Below are positions 39,636 to 41,519 of a DNA stretch of 41,519 nt, in pieces. Source of the stretch: Flavobacteriaceae bacterium. Lineage in GTDB: Bacteria; Bacteroidota; Bacteroidia; Flavobacteriales; Flavobacteriaceae. Numbering within the stretch: the first letter of the stretch is position 1; each line of letters opens with the position of its first letter. The stretch covers positions 1 to 41,519 of the forward strand of contig JANTFO010000008.1 of assembly GCA_024763365.1 (NCBI GenBank), written 5' to 3'. Under the pieces are notes generated by a model. It saw only the letters and a list, made by a program, of their open reading frames with translations. It was not told the DNA's origin and did not search any database. Made by a program: the position numbers and the translations under genes.

Positions 39636-41519
39636 TTGAAAGTTAAGAAACACATAAAAGTCGCTTTAATAGGCAATCCTAATACCGGAAAAACATCTTT
39701 GTTCAACCAGTTGACAGGTCTTAATCAAAAGGTGGGCAATTATCCGGGTATAACTGTTGATAAAAAGCAAGGTGTTTGTACCTTAAAGGAAAGTTTGGTC
39801 GCTGATGTTCTCGATTTGCCGGGGACCTACAGCCTTAGCCCTTCGTCAGCAGACGAAAATATTGTTTTTGAAACACTTTTAAATGAGCATAATCCTGATT
39901 ATCCCGATGTCGTCGTCGTTGTAGCAGAAGTAGAAAATCTCAAGCGTAATCTTTTTTTATTGACCCAAATAAAAGATCTTGAAATTCCTACCATTTTAGC
40001 TATAAATATGGCTGACCAAATGCAGTCAAAAGGTATCATACTGCAAAAAGAAGAATTAGAATCTCTTTTAAAAACGAAGATAGTATTGGTTAGTGCCCGA
40101 AAAAAAACAGGTATAGATGAACTAAAGGATGCTATCATACATTGGCAAGATTTGAATACCGAGACAGTAGCAGATATTTCTAAGCGTATCCATGGCCACT
40201 TTTTTGAGCATATTAAAGAAGCACTACCACAATTTTCTACTTATAAATCCTGGTTGTTTATTACCAAAACGGAAGACATACCTTATATTGAGGACACCTA
40301 TCAGCAACGAATCAATTTTTTTAAGCGAAAGGAGCAAAAGATTGACAAATTTAGGCATAAAGAAGCGGTTTACAGATATCAGGTAATCAATGATATTCTT
40401 AAAAAAACTTATGTTGTAAACCGTTTAAAAGGCACAGATTTTAGAGGGGTTTTAGATAGGATTTTGACTCATAAGGTAGGTGGCTACATTATATTTGCCT
40501 TGCTTTTAGCATTAATCTTTCAGTCTGTATTTTCCTGGGCAAGTATACCCATGGATTGGATAGACAGTTTGTTTGCTAATTTGTCGGACTATGCTAAAGC
40601 ACATTTACCGGCGGGAAAGTTTTCTGACCTGTTGATTGAAGGAGTCATTCCCGGTATAGGTGGGATCGCTATTTTTATCCCACAAATAGCCATCCTTTTT
40701 ATGTTTGTTTCCATTTTGGAAGAAACTGGTTATATGAGTCGTGTGGTTTTTTTGATGGATAAAATTATGCGTCGCTTTGGGATGAGTGGTAAAAGTGTCA
40801 TTCCGTTAGTTTCCGGTACAGCTTGTGCTATACCGGCTATTATGTCATCTCGTAATATTGAAAGTTGGCGGGAGCGATTGATCACAATTTTGGTGGTGCC
40901 TTTTACTACCTGTTCCGCACGAATTCCGGTTTATATCATTTTGATCTCTTTAACCATTCCTGACAAAACTTATTTTGGTGTTTTTCAACTACAGAGTTTA
41001 ACTTTGTTGTTGATGTATGTTATTGGGTTTGCCGCAGCATTTGCTTCAGGGTATTTATTACATCATGTTTTAAAGATTAAAAATAATAGTTTTTTTGTTG
41101 TTGAATTACCCAATTATAGATTACCTTCTCCTAAAAATATTGGTTTAACTGTTTATGAAAAAACAAAAGCTTTTGTTTTTGAAGCCGGAAAAATCATTTT
41201 TGCCATTTCTATTATACTTTGGTTTTTAGCTTCTTATGGTGGTAAGAATTTTAAAAATGCAACTACCCATGTACAACAAGAATATGCCCACTTGACTAAA
41301 GAAGAGCAATCTAAAAAAATTGCTGCCTATAAGTTAGAACATTCTTATATAGGGAAAGTAGGGAAAGTGATAGAACCTGTTATTAGGCCCTTGGGTTATG
41401 ATTGGAAGATTGGAATTGCTATTCTCAGTTCTTTTGCAGCTCGTGAAGTTTTTGTTGGAACCTTAGCAACCATATACAGTGTAGCAGATGAAGGAGATAG
41501 TACGATGACTATTAAAGAA
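39636..41519 (+). CDS. feoB: Ferrous-iron transporter FeoB (3' end outside window)
   Basis: FeoB is the membrane part of the ferrous-iron uptake system. The frame is open from a TTG start to the right edge, 628 codons, so about 70 residues are likely missing. The start follows an in-frame stop (TAG at 39630-39632). The N-terminal G domain shows G1 GNPNTGKTS, a G2 region YPGITVDKK, G3 DLPGTYSL and G4 NMAD. The membrane part has FIPQIAILFMFVSILEETGY, SGTACAIPAIMSSR with the conserved Cys, and FTTCSARIPVY, the Gate motifs. The last visible residues are EVFVGTLATIYSVADEGDS, usual for the second Gate repeat. Confidence 0.96.
   Translation, partial: MKVKKHIKVALIGNPNTGKTSLFNQLTGLNQKVGNYPGITVDKKQGVCTLKESLVADVLDLPGTYSLSPSSADENIVFETLLNEHNPDYPDVVVVVAEVENLKRNLFLLTQIKDLEIPTILAINMADQMQSKGIILQKEELESLLKTKIVLVSARKKTGIDELKDAIIHWQDLNTETVADISKRIHGHFFEHIKEALPQFSTYKSWLFITKTEDIPYIEDTYQQRINFFKRKEQKIDKFRHKEAVYRYQVINDILKKTYVVNRLKGTDFRGVLDRILTHKVGGYIIFALLLALIFQSVFSWASIPMDWIDSLFANLSDYAKAHLPAGKFSDLLIEGVIPGIGGIAIFIPQIAILFMFVSILEETGYMSRVVFLMDKIMRRFGMSGKSVIPLVSGTACAIPAIMSSRNIESWRERLITILVVPFTTCSARIPVYIILISLTIPDKTYFGVFQLQSLTLLLMYVIGFAAAFASGYLLHHVLKIKNNSFFVVELPNYRLPSPKNIGLTVYEKTKAFVFEAGKIIFAISIILWFLASYGGKNFKNATTHVQQEYAHLTKEEQSKKIAAYKLEHSYIGKVGKVIEPVIRPLGYDWKIGIAILSSFAAREVFVGTLATIYSVADEGDSTMTIKE

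Overview
The window looks like chromosomal DNA of an A/T-rich member of the Bacteroidota, of Flavobacteriia or a nearby class. The signs are a DUF4270 lipoprotein next to glmS, an M1 peptidase with a type IX secretion (T9SS) tail, a long PurF-like protein, a penicillin-binding protein 1C, Bacteroidota-type -7 promoter boxes (TAnnTTTG) in front of many genes, and several TTG starts without clear Shine-Dalgarno sequences. This placement is inferred from gene content only.

Left end (1-2950): the C-terminal part of a KAP-type P-loop NTPase, cut by the window edge, followed by nested inverted repeats, then tRNA-Leu(UAA) and tRNA-Gly(GCC) on the minus strand. Between the two tRNAs lie two exact-length 72-bp tandem units that look like degenerate tRNA-Gly copies carrying a palindromic insertion. 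Region 3050-6801 is housekeeping (aspS, rsmI), then a frameshifted small Cro/C1-type regulator that overlaps a LuxE-like acyl-protein synthetase gene.

Region 6820-9531 holds three minus-strand genes for free-standing Aer-like PAS proteins, one of them a two-PAS fusion. Three more divergent paralogues sit at 31402-33262. All share a C-terminal helical module and have no output domain. Region 9646-13051 holds purF-like, a PfkB-family kinase, and divergently sufE.

Region 13117-24362 is the most interesting block, a sulfur/respiratory island. It encodes a periplasmic tandem-rhodanese sulfurtransferase, a phosphate-selective-type porin, a double-rhodanese lipoprotein, a Crp/Fnr regulator, a 12-haem-motif cytochrome c lipoprotein, and a minus-strand operon of a PsrA/PhsA-like molybdoenzyme, a four-cluster ferredoxin, an NrfD/PsrC membrane subunit and two membrane-anchored rhodanese-fold proteins. 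Those last two proteins have lost the catalytic cysteine (Gly and Ser in its place), and both end in a Lys/Pro-rich arm finishing E-E-x-E-G-C. The layout suggests a periplasmic sulfane-sulfur relay feeding or draining a polysulfide/thiosulfate-type reductase, with swinging-arm cysteines analogous to those of SoxY or DsrC. FNR-like boxes (one perfect TTGAT-N4-ATCAA, one with a single mismatch) lie upstream of the operon and of the crp-like gene.

Region 24770-31394 is conserved Bacteroidota housekeeping: a short glycogen-synthase-like gene, DUF4270 and glmS on the minus strand, and panC, panD and a flippase-like membrane protein on the plus strand. Region 33331-41519 holds pbpC, an RseP-type site-2 protease, a T9SS M1 peptidase, feoA, and a feoB cut off by the right edge.
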